A DNA stretch of 64,000 bases from an uncultured Oscillibacter sp. (GCA_910584075.1 CAJTZI010000005.1:10701-74700); one strand, 5' to 3'. Positions 50,816 through 61,579 are shown, counted from the first letter of the stretch. Numbers and translations are program-made. Notes: generated by a model not told the origin, from the sequence alone.

Positions 50816-50841
50816 CCGCCCGCGCCAAAAGGCGCGGGCGG
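50816..50841 (-). terminator. Terminator of glmS
   Basis: 11-bp stem CCGCCCGCGCC (50816-50826) with its complement (50831-50841), loop AAAA, six bases beyond the stop. Leftward it is followed by GAGTTTGTTC, a weak T-tract. Confidence 0.7.
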
Positions 50842-50847
50842 TCGGGA

Positions 50848-52689
<1,842 letters not shown>

Positions 52690-52704
52690 GATCAATCATC
52701 CTCC

Positions 52705-52905
52705 TGATTGTTGGTCAAAAGGACAAACGCGCAGGATTTGTCGCTCTCTCCGCGGCCGCGGCCTCTTTGTTTTGCGGTCGCCCGCATATTTCAAGGCCCG
52801 CGTCACGCGCCCGCGGGGCACGGAGGGACATCCGCCGAAACTTCGATCCTTCCCTCTCCTCGTCATCCTGTAAGATAATATAGCATTGCAGGAGCTGGCG
52901 CTTTT
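52705..52905 (-). ncRNA. glmS ribozyme riboswitch
   Basis: Leftward, the leader contains AGCGCC (52897-52902; self-cleavage expected between A 52902 and G 52901), then GATGACGAGG, AGGG, ATCGAAG and TTTCGGCGGATG with CCCTCCG, and near its end GTTTGTCCTTTTG. These are the conserved core segments of the glmS ribozyme in the right order, directly upstream of glmS. GlcN6P is the cofactor; cleavage lowers glmS expression. Exact ends are approximate. Confidence 0.93.
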
Positions 52906-53030
52906 GATGGGCTTACCCCATAGTCCTCCTTTCTGTCTGCGCTTTTATGATAAAACCTCCCTTCGGAGGCAATATCCCGGAATAATTTCACGGCGGAGGC
53001 AGAGACTATCCAGACGGAGGGAACCCGCCT

Positions 53031-53714
53031 ATGATGACCGCCTTCGCACGTACCATTATACTCTATTTCCTCATCATGATCGGCCTGCGGCTGATGGGCA
53101 AGCGCCAGATCGGCGAACTGGAGCCCAGTGAGCTGGTATTGACCATGATGATCTCTGACCTGGCCACCGTCCCTATGCAGGATTTCGGCATCCCGCTGCT
53201 GGCCGGGGTCATTCCCATTCTGACGCTGCTGGCCCTCTCCATGCTGCTGAGCCAGCTGTCACTGCAAAACCTGCGGTTCCGGGAGCTGGTGTGCGGCACG
53301 CCCGCCGTGCTCATCCGCCGCGGGGTCATCCAGCAGCAGGTCATGCGGGAAAACCGCTACACCCTGGACGAGCTCCTGGAGGAGCTGCGATGCCAGGGAA
53401 TCTCCTGCGTGGAGGACGTGAAATACGCCATCCTGGAGAATTCCGGCCAGCTGTCCGTCCTGCCCTGGACGCATCAGCACCCCCCCACCGCCGCGCAGCT
53501 CCATCTGGAGGTGGAGGACGATGTGACCCTGCCCACGGTCTTGATCAACGACGGGCGGGTCCTGCGTAAAAATCTTGCCGCCTGCGGTCATGACCGCGTC
53601 TGGCTGGAGGAACAGCTGCGGGAGCAGAACCTGTCCTCCCCCAGAGAAGCGTTCCTTCTGACCCTGGACGAACAGGGCCGGGTATCCTGTGTGAAAAAGG
53701 AGAACAATCTATGA
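53031..53714 (+). CDS. YetF/DUF421 family membrane protein
   Basis: 227 residues: three N-terminal membrane helices (about 4-24, 38-56, 60-80) and a soluble C-terminal domain. LRLMGKRQIGELEPSELVLTMMISDLATVPMQD (about 20-52) is the DUF421 signature, and RENRYTLDELLEELRCQGISCVEDVKYAILENSGQLSV (about 106-143) the conserved cytoplasmic part. Family function unknown; related proteins are linked to spore germination or stress in Bacillus. Ribosome site GGAGGGA. Overlaps the DUF4363 gene by four bases. Confidence 0.94.
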   Translation: MMTAFARTIILYFLIMIGLRLMGKRQIGELEPSELVLTMMISDLATVPMQDFGIPLLAGVIPILTLLALSMLLSQLSLQNLRFRELVCGTPAVLIRRGVIQQQVMRENRYTLDELLEELRCQGISCVEDVKYAILENSGQLSVLPWTHQHPPTAAQLHLEVEDDVTLPTVLINDGRVLRKNLAACGHDRVWLEEQLREQNLSSPREAFLLTLDEQGRVSCVKKENNL

Positions 53715-54091
53715 GGGGAACTCTGCCGCCCCTGGCTCTTCTGGCAGGCCTGCTGGCCTTCGCCCTGTGGAACGGAGCCCGCATCACAGACTGCACCGCC
53801 CGCTGGCGGGCACAGCTGCAACGGGCGGACACCCTGGCGCAGTCAGAGGACTGGGCCGGGGCGGCCGCCGCCCTTGCGCAGAGCCATACAGACTGGACCG
53901 GCTCCCAGACCTACCTCCACATCGTCTCCCAGCACAGCGCCGTGGACGAGGCAGAGGCCATGTACCGCCGCTGTCAGGCCTTTGCCGCCGTCCGGGAGCT
54001 CTCGGAATTCCGGGCGGAGGTGGCCGGCCTGCGGGAGCAGCTGCGGCTGCTGGCAGAGATGGAGCAGTTCAGCGTCCGGAATATCTTCTGA
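53711..54091 (+). CDS. DUF4363 family protein
   Basis: 126 residues. One N-terminal membrane helix (about 6-22) then helical repeats (SEDWAGAAAALAQSHTDWTGSQTYLHIVSQHSAVDEAEAMYRRCQAFAAVRELSEF). DUF4363 genes regularly follow DUF421/YetF genes in Firmicutes, as here with a 4-base overlap, so the two probably work together at the membrane. No catalytic motif. Confidence 0.82.
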   Translation: MRGTLPPLALLAGLLAFALWNGARITDCTARWRAQLQRADTLAQSEDWAGAAAALAQSHTDWTGSQTYLHIVSQHSAVDEAEAMYRRCQAFAAVRELSEFRAEVAGLREQLRLLAEMEQFSVRNIF

Positions 54092-54103
54092 GCCGCCGGA
54101 ACA

Positions 54104-54562
54104 TCACTCATTTTCCAGCAGCAGCTTGTTCAGCTCCTCCCGGAATGTGTCGATGTCCTTAAACTGGCGGTACACGGAGGCAAATCGGACATAGGCCACC
54201 TGATCCATCTTCCGCAGCCGCTCCATGACCTTCTCCCCCACATCCTCGGTGCTGATCTCCCGCTCCATGCTGTTTTGGAGATCCTGCTCAATCTCACCGG
54301 CGATCCGCTCCAGATCCGCCAGGGGCACCGGGCGCTTCTCGCAGGCGCGGATCATGCCGGAGAGCACCTTCCGCCGGTCAAAGCTCTGGCGGCTGCCGTC
54401 CTTTTTCATCACCACCATGGGCAGGCTCTCCACCGTCTCATAGGTGGTGAACCGCTTGCCGCAGGAGAGACACTCCCTCCTGCGCCGGATGCTGGCCCCC
54501 TCCTCGGCGGGCCGGGAATCGATGACCTTGCTCTCGCTGTACCCACAAAACGGACACTTCAT
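54104..54562 (-). CDS. nrdR: Transcriptional repressor NrdR
   Basis: 152 residues. MKCPFCGYSESKVIDSRPAEEGASIRRRREC zinc ribbon with CxxC pairs at 3-6 and 31-34, and an ATP-cone (about 49-139; VVMKKDGSRQSFDRRKVLSGMIRAC). Represses ribonucleotide reductase genes when dATP is bound. No nrd genes are in the window. Start 54562 is fixed by the MKCPFC motif. The stop lies 12 bases from the convergent DUF4363 stop. Confidence 0.97.
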   Translation of the reverse strand: MKCPFCGYSESKVIDSRPAEEGASIRRRRECLSCGKRFTTYETVESLPMVVMKKDGSRQSFDRRKVLSGMIRACEKRPVPLADLERIAGEIEQDLQNSMEREISTEDVGEKVMERLRKMDQVAYVRFASVYRQFKDIDTFREELNKLLLENE

Positions 54563-54679
54563 AAAATGGCCTTCCCTTCTTCCGCCGGCAGTCCGCCGGC
54601 GTTGTTTCTTTCGTGCTCTCCCGCCCATCCGATCCGGTATTCACCGGACAACCATGGAGCCCTGTCTATATTTGCCACA

Positions 54680-54685
54680 ATTATA
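54680..54685 (-). promoter_or_regulatory. Extended -10 promoter of nrdR
   Basis: Leftward TGTTATAAT, an extended -10 element, about 118 bases before nrdR; no good -35 box is seen. Confidence 0.5.
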
Positions 54686-54768
54686 ACACAAAAACGCCGG
54701 ATGTGGTATACATTATTTTGCTTGATTCAAAGTTTTTTTGCCCCTTTTGAAAAAGAGACGGCAGATTC

Positions 54769-55308
54769 TCACGGAAATACGGGATGTCCCTCGCTGTCAA
54801 AGGCAAAGACGGCATACGTTCTCCCATTGATGGACCGGATGTCGGCAAGGCAGAACAGCGTGGGCAGGGGAAACGCCCTTCCGCTGTCATAGGGCAGAGC
54901 CAGGAGCAGCCGTCCCTCCTCTGTCCGGACCAGGGCCCCCGCGATGCCCCGCAGGCGTTTTCGCAGCCAGGAAGCGCGGAACAGCGTCTCCGGGGCCGGT
55001 GCGGCCTGCCAAGACTCCCGGTCCTCCGCCGCCGCGGGCCGGACCTCCCCCCGCACCAGCTGTCCCAGGGGCTCCGTCATCCGCATGGAGAACCGCCGCC
55101 GGATTACCGCCTCCTGTCCCGATGGCTCCAAGACGCCCAGCCGCAGCGAGCCCTCCCGGCCCACGGCCCAGGCGCACCACAGCCCCTCTCCCGGCAGTCG
55201 GCAGCGGGCGTCAAACCAGGTGTAGAGGGCCTCCCGCTCCACGGTCAGCTCCCCCGCTGGCCTGCCATCCAGCAGCAACGGAAACTTATCCACACATCCC
55301 TTGTTCAT
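54769..55308 (-). CDS. Protein of unknown function
   Basis: 179 residues, soluble, no signal peptide. Start 55308 follows GGAGGTGTTCCC. Its sequence looks real (GRPAGELTVEREALYTWFDARCRLPGEGLWCAWAVG; IRSINGRTYAVFAFDSEGHPVF at the end) and has normal composition, but I do not recognise a family. Alternating short beta-type stretches suggest a small globular beta protein. Monocistronic in appearance, between nrdR and a secreted protein gene; the 269 bases upstream contain no gene I can see. Confidence 0.65.
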   Translation of the reverse strand: MNKGCVDKFPLLLDGRPAGELTVEREALYTWFDARCRLPGEGLWCAWAVGREGSLRLGVLEPSGQEAVIRRRFSMRMTEPLGQLVRGEVRPAAAEDRESWQAAPAPETLFRASWLRKRLRGIAGALVRTEEGRLLLALPYDSGRAFPLPTLFCLADIRSINGRTYAVFAFDSEGHPVFP

Positions 55309-55577
55309 GGGAACACCTCCCCCGCCGGAGGAAATTTCAGCGCGTCCCTTCATGGGCCAAGAGGTCAAAATTCCCCGCCTGTGCCAATCTATGCGCAGGC
55401 GAATCCGGTTATGTAAAAAGCCGCGGCAGACGGCAAAAACACGCGTCCTGGCGGAAAATCTTCCCGTCAAACCGCGCGCTTTTGCCAATCAAACGCCCCT
55501 GCGGCAAGCCTCAAAACGCCCACTAGGCGGGCCGGCCCATTGTCGGCAATATTTTGAATATTGCCATCGTCTCTCAC

Positions 55578-56072
55578 TCAGGCGACGGCATATGTCCCCC
55601 GCACCAACAGCTTGGTGGTGGCGGCGGTAGCCCGAACGGCCCGGTTCTCGATGGTCATCATGTAAAGGTGGTTCTGGGCCAGTGCGCCGCCGTTGTTCAG
55701 CGTACCGGCGGTGGTCTCGTCGATCAGTCCCGGCGCAGAGGGCGCCACGCAGACGGCGGTGCCCACCCGTAGCATCACCTCGCAGCCGATGTCCCCTGTC
55801 AGGGTCTGCCCGTTGGTGAGGGTCACCACGGTAAACGCGGCCGCCGAGGCTGTCCCTGTGCCGGGACCCTGTCCACCCAGCTGGCCGCTGCGGGCGGCAA
55901 TCTTTTCATCCACCCGGGCCATGATGGTGTTCATAAACGTCTCGTTCAGATAGCTCAGGGTCACCAGAGGGTCCTGGGCAGACCCGGCCTCCGCCGCCAG
56001 CGCCGTGGTCATCAGCACGCCGCACAGGGCCGCCGCCGCGGCCAGCCGCAAAAACCAGTTTCTTCTTTTCAT
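55578..56072 (-). CDS. Secreted protein of unknown function
   Basis: 164 residues with a signal peptide (MKRRNWFLRLAAAAALCGVLMTTALA, cleavage after AEA). The mature part is mostly beta (TVVTLTNGQTLTGDIGCEVMLRVGTAVCVAP, NHLYMMTIENRAVRATAATTKLLVRGTY); this pattern, GCEV-LRxGTA...LxxNHLYM, recurs in secreted proteins of spore-forming Clostridia but I cannot name the family. Ribosome site GAGGAGG. 64 bases after ndoA. May act at the cell surface; no enzymatic motif. Confidence 0.65.
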   Translation of the reverse strand: MKRRNWFLRLAAAAALCGVLMTTALAAEAGSAQDPLVTLSYLNETFMNTIMARVDEKIAARSGQLGGQGPGTGTASAAAFTVVTLTNGQTLTGDIGCEVMLRVGTAVCVAPSAPGLIDETTAGTLNNGGALAQNHLYMMTIENRAVRATAATTKLLVRGTYAVA

Positions 56073-56136
56073 TATGTACCTCCTCTGTAAAACCGTCCTC
56101 CCGGAAGAGCGGACCTCCTCCGGGAGGATCGGCAAC

Positions 56137-56514
56137 TCACACCAGCTGGTCGTGCGGCAGTCCGAAACTCACCGCGATGGCCGTATCGACCTTTTCCATC
56201 ACATGCTCCTCCACGTGGCCCATACGCTCCCGCAGCCGCTTTTTGTCCAAGGTCCGCACCTGCTCCAGCAGGACCACGGAATCCCGGCTCAGACCGCAAC
56301 TCTGGTCCACGGGAAGGTCGATATGTGTCGGCAGCCGGGCCTTGCCCGTCTGGGAGGTAATGGCCGCCGCGATCACAGTGGGGCTGTAACGGTTTCCGGT
56401 GTCGTTCTGAATAATCAGGACCGGCCGGACACCGCCCTGTTCGCTGCCCACCACCGGGGAGAGATCGGCATAGTAAATATCGCCGCGCTTGACACTCGTA
56501 TCCACAAAGTTCAC
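56137..56514 (-). CDS. ndoA: MazF/NdoA-type endoribonuclease toxin
   Basis: 125 residues. VKRGDIYYADLSPVVGSEQGGVRPVLIIQNDTGNRYSPTVIAAAITSQ and TDPRLPTHIDLP-like and DSVVLLEQVRTLDKKRL segments are those of Bacillus NdoA (EndoA), an mRNA interferase; catalytic R and T residues of the family (GVRPVLII, AITSQ) are present. In Bacillus its antitoxin NdoAI is encoded directly upstream; here the 163 bases up to alr have no such gene. Alr-NdoA neighbourhood is otherwise conserved. Confidence 0.93.
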   Translation of the reverse strand: MNFVDTSVKRGDIYYADLSPVVGSEQGGVRPVLIIQNDTGNRYSPTVIAAAITSQTGKARLPTHIDLPVDQSCGLSRDSVVLLEQVRTLDKKRLRERMGHVEEHVMEKVDTAIAVSFGLPHDQLV

Positions 56515-56677
56515 ACTCCGCCGAAAGAAGTACCCGTCACCGAAAGCTCTTCGGTGAGGCCACTTTCATTCTCCCACGCAGTTCCGGAATTTATACGCTG
56601 CCCCGCAGGTAAAATTCCGGCGTCTCCGCCCCGCAGTATCCTATGCGCGGGACAGGGCCGGAGTGTGCAATTCAAAC

Positions 56678-57847
56678 TCACATCAGCAGCCGCAGGCTCC
56701 GCTCCACCACCTCGCCCCCCTGGATATACACCCGGGGAACCCGCCTGCTGACCGCGCAGGTCAGCTCGTAGGGGATGGTCCCCAGGACCGCCGCCAGCTC
56801 GTCCACCGGCTGCCGTCCCCCGAAGATCTCCACCTCGTCGCCCGCACGGACGTCCGGCAGGCCGGTGAGGTCCACCATGGTCATATCCATACAGATCCGC
56901 CCCAGCACAGGAGCGGGGCCTTGCGCCGTCCGTACCGCCATGCGGTTGGAGAGCCCCCGGAACAGCCCGTCCCCATAGCCGATAGGAAGCACTCCCACCC
57001 GGGTCTTTTCCACTGTGCGGAAAGTCCTGCCGTAGCTGACGTCCGTCTCCGGGTCAAAGACCTTGACGGTGGAGACGCTGGATTTCAGCGTCATCACCGG
57101 CTGCAGGCCCAAACGCTCCCGGTCAACCCCCGCCCCGTACAGGGCGATGCCGGGGCGCACCATGTCCAGATACATCTCCGGATACCGGGCCAGAGCGCCG
57201 CTGTTGGCGCAGTGCCGCAGGGCAAAGGTCCTGCCTTTTGCCGCCAGGGCCTCCAGCACCCGGGCGAAGACGGCGAACTGCCTCCGGGTGTAGGCCTCAC
57301 TGTCCCCGCCGTCCTCGTCGGACACGGAGAAGTGGGTAAAGATCCCCTCCGCCTCCAGCCCCGGCAGGACGCAGGCATGGGCAATGGCCTCCACGCCGTT
57401 GTCAAAATGCCTGTCCCGCACCTGAAAGCCCAGGCGGGACATGCCGGTGTCCACCTTGACCTGCACCTTCAGCGTCTCCCCGCAGGCGGAGGCGGCGGCA
57501 CTGTACGCCTCCGCCTCGGTCCAGCCGGAAACCGTCTGGGTGATCTTGTGGGCAGTCAGCTGGGGCACCATCTCCGGCGGCGTGTGGCCCAGAATCAAGA
57601 TGGGGGCCTGAATCCCCCCCCGGCGCAGCTCCCGGGCCTCGTCCAGACTGGCCACCGCCAGATATTCCGCCCCCAGCCGCTCCAGGCAGGCGGCTACCTG
57701 CACCGCGCCGTGGCCGTAGGCGTCCGCCTTCACCACTCCCAGATACCGAACCCCCGGTCCGGCAAGGGACCGAGCCTGATGATAATTATGGGCAAGGGCG
57801 TCCAGATCAATCTCCGCCCAGGTCCGTTTCAAAATCACATCGTCCAT
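56678..57847 (-). CDS. alr: Alanine racemase
   Basis: 389 residues, PLP enzyme making D-alanine for peptidoglycan. VVKADAYGHGAV carries the PLP lysine (K40 region), VDTGMSRLGFQ, CANSGAL and the C-terminal VLPIGYGDGLFRGLSNRM with the catalytic Tyr (VSYGRTFRT) and GRICMDMTMVDL are intact. Its stop is 163 bases from ndoA. The D-alanine link with the sigma-54 D-amino-acid locus at 9-17 kb is only functional, not positional. Confidence 0.97.
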   Translation of the reverse strand: MDDVILKRTWAEIDLDALAHNYHQARSLAGPGVRYLGVVKADAYGHGAVQVAACLERLGAEYLAVASLDEARELRRGGIQAPILILGHTPPEMVPQLTAHKITQTVSGWTEAEAYSAAASACGETLKVQVKVDTGMSRLGFQVRDRHFDNGVEAIAHACVLPGLEAEGIFTHFSVSDEDGGDSEAYTRRQFAVFARVLEALAAKGRTFALRHCANSGALARYPEMYLDMVRPGIALYGAGVDRERLGLQPVMTLKSSVSTVKVFDPETDVSYGRTFRTVEKTRVGVLPIGYGDGLFRGLSNRMAVRTAQGPAPVLGRICMDMTMVDLTGLPDVRAGDEVEIFGGRQPVDELAAVLGTIPYELTCAVSRRVPRVYIQGGEVVERSLRLLM

Positions 57848-57893
57848 TCCGCAGGGCCACCTTAAAAATCACTTCCGCGGAGCCGGGGCGCCC

Positions 57894-58514
57894 TCAGGCC
57901 GCCCCGTTTTCCTCCGTGCTCTCCATTGTATCACAAAAAGCAAAGCTCGTAAAGTCCGCCGTCAAAATGATTTCCCCATCCACGGCGATCTCCCCCCGGA
58001 GGGGCGTTCCGTCCTCCTGCCGCAGCCAGACCGTGGAGACGATCTTTCCGTCCTGGAGGCCGCTCTGGTCCACGGAGAGCCGCAGGCAGGGCGTCTCGTT
58101 CCAGTCCTCCCGGTTCTCCTCCAGCAGCCAGCCGTCCCGCAGGGCGCTCATCAGCCGGGGCAAACACGCGGCGGGGCTGATCTCCTCGCTGCCCAGCACT
58201 CCCGCGTTCAAACAGTCATCCTCGTACTCGATGCGCCAATCACTGCCGCTGAGCACCGCCCGAACCCCGGCGATGGACTCCGGCTCCAGCACCTCCACGG
58301 TGCTCTCCCCGTCCGGCGCATACTCACACCGCAGCAGGGCCTCCCACTCCAGCCCCTCCTGGCCGCAGGTCACGGCGGCCTCCATGGTACAGCCCGTCAT
58401 ATCGTGGTAGCGCTGGCGCAGATCCACTGTCTCCGCCTCCCCCGTCCCGCCGCCAGTGCAGGATGCCAGCAGCAGGAGCAGGGCCATCATTGGTACACAG
58501 AACGCTCTGCGCAC
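57894..58514 (-). CDS. Putative lipoprotein
   Basis: 206 residues. Signal peptide with lipobox LLASC (lipidated Cys about residue 19), then a soluble domain with no motif I recognise (VDLRQRYHDMTGCTMEAAVTCGQEGLEWEALLRCEY; TADFTSFAFCDT near the end). The overall strand pattern, carrying a LolA-like 'WxAxLRxEYAPDGxS...VEVLEPE' core, hints at lipoprotein-sorting-like proteins of Gram-positives. Located 46 bases from alr and 109 from nnrDE. Confidence 0.65.
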   Translation of the reverse strand: MRRAFCVPMMALLLLLASCTGGGTGEAETVDLRQRYHDMTGCTMEAAVTCGQEGLEWEALLRCEYAPDGESTVEVLEPESIAGVRAVLSGSDWRIEYEDDCLNAGVLGSEEISPAACLPRLMSALRDGWLLEENREDWNETPCLRLSVDQSGLQDGKIVSTVWLRQEDGTPLRGEIAVDGEIILTADFTSFAFCDTMESTEENGAA

Positions 58515-58622
58515 CGAATACCCCCTTCTGAAAATTGGAAATCGGGAATGAGGAATTGAACCAGGCGGAAAGAGCCAGTGAAAAGCAGGGACCTCCTGAA
58601 ATGGAAAAAACGGAGAAAATTC

Positions 58623-60167
58623 CTAATTCCCCATTTCAAGAAACACCTCCGGCATCTCCCGGATCACGTCCTCCGGCGTCATGCAGTAGGCCGTCAGGCG
58701 CTCCGCCGCCAGATCCCCGGCGCGGCCGTGGAGCCATACGCCCGCCGCCGCCGCCCGGACCGGTGCGGCCCCCTGGGCCAGGAGGGAAGCGACGGTCCCC
58801 GTGAGCACGTCGCCGCTGCCGCCCTTGGCAAGGCCCGAATTGCCGGTGGTGTTCACCAGCACGGTGCCCGCCTGTGTGGCCGTTACAGTCCGGTGGCCCT
58901 TTAAGACCAGCGTACATCCGTGCCGGAGGGCGAAGCACCGGGCCGCCTCCGCCCTGCCGGCTGAGAGGCCCCCTCCGATCCGGGCAAACTCCCCGTCGTG
59001 GGGCGTCAGAATCGTGACCCTGTCCCGCCGGACGTCCAAAATATCTATATGCCCCTCCAGGGCGTTTATGCCATCGGCATCCAGCACCACCGGCTTTTCC
59101 GTCCGCTTCAGAATCTCCCGCACCAAACGGGCCGTATCCTCATTCCGGCCGAGGCCCGGGCCAATGGCCAGCACGTCACAGCCCTCCAGCTTTTCCAGAA
59201 TGGCAGGAAGGGCCGTTCCCCGGAGCCCTCCTCCCCGCCAGCTAGCCAGGGGAAACGGCATCGCGCAGACGCACCGGGCTGCCTCAGCCTCCCAGATGCT
59301 GTCCGGCACTCCCAGATACACCAGTCCGCAGCCGGTCCGCACCGCAGCCGCCGCGGTGAGATAAGGCGCGCCGGTGTAACCCACCGCACCTCCCACGATC
59401 AGCAGCTTTCCAAAATCCCCCTTGTGGCCGTCGGGCCTCCGGGGCGGCAGCGCCTCCCGGACATACTCCCGCTCCACCGTCATCACCGTGCAGGCGGTCC
59501 GGCGGACCAGGTCTGCCGGAATGCCGATCTCCCGAACATCCACCTGGCCCGAATACAGAACGCCATCCCCTGTAAATTGGCCGATTTTAGGGAGTGTAAA
59601 CGTCACTGTCCTGTCAGCCTTCACGGCACAGCCCAGAACCCTCCCCGTGTCTGCCTCCACGCCGGAGGCGATATCTGCGGCCACAATTCTGCCCCGGCTC
59701 CGGTTCATAAGGCCGATGGCCGCCGCGGCAGCGGAGTCCGGGGCAATCTCTCTGGAGAGGCCCACGCCGAAAATCGCGTCCACCAGCACATGGCTGGCGG
59801 CAATCCAGTCCGTCTGATCTTGACTGCCGGGGTCAAAGGGCTCCAGCTCCACACCGCACTCCGAGAGCCGCCGGGTCTCCTCCATGGCGTCCGGCGTCAG
59901 CCGCTCATACCGTCCCGCCAGAAATACCCGCACCCGGATCCCCTTCAAAACCAGCAGACGGGCGGCGGCGATGCCGTCCCCGCCGTTGTTCCCCGCGCCG
60001 CACAGCACGGAGGCCCTCGCCTTTCCCGGCTGAACGGGCAGCAGGTCCAGCGCGGCCGCCGCCACGCCCGCTGCCGCCCGCTCCATCAGGTCGATGGATG
60101 AAATGCCCCGCTCCTGAATTGCCCGTCTGTCCAGTTCCCTCATCTGGGCCGATGCCGTCAGCTTCAT
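58623..60167 (-). CDS. nnr: Bifunctional NAD(P)HX epimerase / ADP-dependent dehydratase
   Basis: 514 residues. N-terminal YjeF epimerase domain (1-215; VLCGAGNNGGDGIAAARLL, ADIASGVEADTG) and C-terminal ribokinase-like dehydratase domain (about 225-505; AIGPGLGRNEDT, VLDADGINAL, LTPHDGEFARIGG, LVNTTGNSGLAKGGSGDVLTGTVASLLAQG). It repairs hydrated NAD(P)H. Complete, cytoplasmic, no neighbours in the same pathway. Confidence 0.96.
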   Translation of the reverse strand: MKLTASAQMRELDRRAIQERGISSIDLMERAAAGVAAAALDLLPVQPGKARASVLCGAGNNGGDGIAAARLLVLKGIRVRVFLAGRYERLTPDAMEETRRLSECGVELEPFDPGSQDQTDWIAASHVLVDAIFGVGLSREIAPDSAAAAAIGLMNRSRGRIVAADIASGVEADTGRVLGCAVKADRTVTFTLPKIGQFTGDGVLYSGQVDVREIGIPADLVRRTACTVMTVEREYVREALPPRRPDGHKGDFGKLLIVGGAVGYTGAPYLTAAAAVRTGCGLVYLGVPDSIWEAEAARCVCAMPFPLASWRGGGLRGTALPAILEKLEGCDVLAIGPGLGRNEDTARLVREILKRTEKPVVLDADGINALEGHIDILDVRRDRVTILTPHDGEFARIGGGLSAGRAEAARCFALRHGCTLVLKGHRTVTATQAGTVLVNTTGNSGLAKGGSGDVLTGTVASLLAQGAAPVRAAAAGVWLHGRAGDLAAERLTAYCMTPEDVIREMPEVFLEMGN

Positions 60168-60396
60168 AGTCCGTTCCTCCGGTCAATCGATTTTCCTCTA
60201 TGATACCACCGTTTCTTCTCAAGCGCAATCGCCCCTTTCCTTTCAAAGAATGCCTTCCAAATCTTCGAAAAAGCTGTTAAAATGGGCAGTGCAACCTGGA
60301 GTTTACATAGTTTTCTTCAAATGCAACAGATAATTGCTGGCGTTGCGGTCTCCACTCCGGTACGCTGGAGACACCAAACACAAGGAGGATTTTTCC

Positions 60397-61293
60397 ATGG
60401 CGTTTCCCGAAAATTTACAGTTCATCCGTGCCCAGGCCGGCGTCACCCAGGAGCAGCTGGCGGAACAGCTGGAGGTCTCCCGGCAGTCCGTCAGCAGATG
60501 GGAGGGCGGCCAGAGCTTTCCCGAGATGGACACCCTGCTGCGTATCTGCGATCTGTACGATGTAAATCTGGACACCCTTCTCCGAGGCAGCGTGGAGGAG
60601 AGCCGGGTGGAGGACACCGCCCGGTACGACCAATTTATGTCCCGCTTCGCAAGGCGCATGGCCATCTCCATTGGCGGCATCATCGCCGGTGCGGGCCTGT
60701 GCCCGCTGCTGGATACTCTGGGCGTACCGGAGATGCTGATCAGCGCCGCGATGCTGCTGACGGTCACAATCTGCGTGGTGGTGATCGTGGCCACCGGTAT
60801 CCAGTTCGAGAATTTCCGCAGGCGCTATCCCGTCATTGCCGACTTCTATTCCCAGGAGAAAAAGGACGCCTTCCACCAAACATTCGTCTGGTACATCACC
60901 GGCGGCGTAGGGACCATTCTGTTTGGTGTAACACTGCTGATGCTGTTCTCCTCTGTCTTCCCGGAGCAGGAGCCCTATGAGTCCTACGGCGCGTCCCTGT
61001 TCCTCCTGATGATTGCAGGGGCGGTGACATCCTTTGTCTACGCCGGGATCAACAACGAGAAGTACGAGATCTGGAAGTACAACCGGAACAACAACCCCAC
61101 GCCAGAGGCCAAGCGGCGGCTGAATCTGATCGGCGCCATCCAGGGCGCTATGATGACGCTGGTCACCGCCGTCTATGTGGGCCTGGGGCTGTCCATGAAC
61201 CTGTGGCGCACCACCTGGTGGATCTTTGCCGTGGCGGGCATCCTCTGCGGCGTGGTATCCATTGTGCTGGACCCCTACAAGGGAAAGGACTGA
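60397..61293 (+). CDS. XRE helix-turn-helix protein with membrane domain
   Basis: 298 residues. Helix-turn-helix at about 3-60 (LQFIRAQAGVTQEQLAEQLEVSRQSVSRWEGGQSFPEMDTLLRICDLYDV), then at least six hydrophobic segments between about 95 and 290. Start 60397 follows CAAGGAGGA. Membrane-bound XRE proteins of this kind are common in Clostridia; signals unknown. The C-terminal membrane part could sense envelope stress or a small molecule. Single gene, next to the T-box operon but separated by 286 bases. Confidence 0.88.
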   Translation: MAFPENLQFIRAQAGVTQEQLAEQLEVSRQSVSRWEGGQSFPEMDTLLRICDLYDVNLDTLLRGSVEESRVEDTARYDQFMSRFARRMAISIGGIIAGAGLCPLLDTLGVPEMLISAAMLLTVTICVVVIVATGIQFENFRRRYPVIADFYSQEKKDAFHQTFVWYITGGVGTILFGVTLLMLFSSVFPEQEPYESYGASLFLLMIAGAVTSFVYAGINNEKYEIWKYNRNNNPTPEAKRRLNLIGAIQGAMMTLVTAVYVGLGLSMNLWRTTWWIFAVAGILCGVVSIVLDPYKGKD

Positions 61294-61541
61294 GGAAACC
61301 CGAGGGACGGTCCGGACAGAGGTCCGGGCCGAAATCCCCACGTCCGGCGCGGTGGAGAACGGGATGGGAAATCCAATTTGGAGATGCTTTGCAGGAGTGG
61401 ATATCATCCCCCCGCCCTATGGGAGAACCGGAGTTCCTGGGCAGGCCGGCCGGTGAGGGCACCGACCCCTGCACTGCTCCCGGGAAACATCATAAAACAC
61501 GCAATACACGCAATCGGACACACTCGGGTGAGAAGTTTTTC
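61294..61541. other. Intergenic, nothing recognised
   Basis: Together with the T-box region this makes a 563-base gap between the XRE gene and the lipoprotein gene. This first part shows no gene, repeat or RNA family that I can support; several short frames are non-conserved in appearance. Confidence 0.5.
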
Positions 61542-61570
61542 TTGCATTTCTCCCGCGCTTATGGTATAAG
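61542..61570 (+). promoter_or_regulatory. Sigma-A promoter of the T-box operon
   Basis: TTGCAT (61542-61547), 17 bases, TATAAG (61565-61570), immediately before the T-box leader. Confidence 0.75.
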
Positions 61571-61579
61571 TGGTATTTG

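Noticed and set aside
56515..56677. Hidden NdoAI-type antitoxin frame between ndoA and alr
   Set aside because: No frame of sufficient length with a ribbon-helix-helix pattern and ribosome site on either strand.
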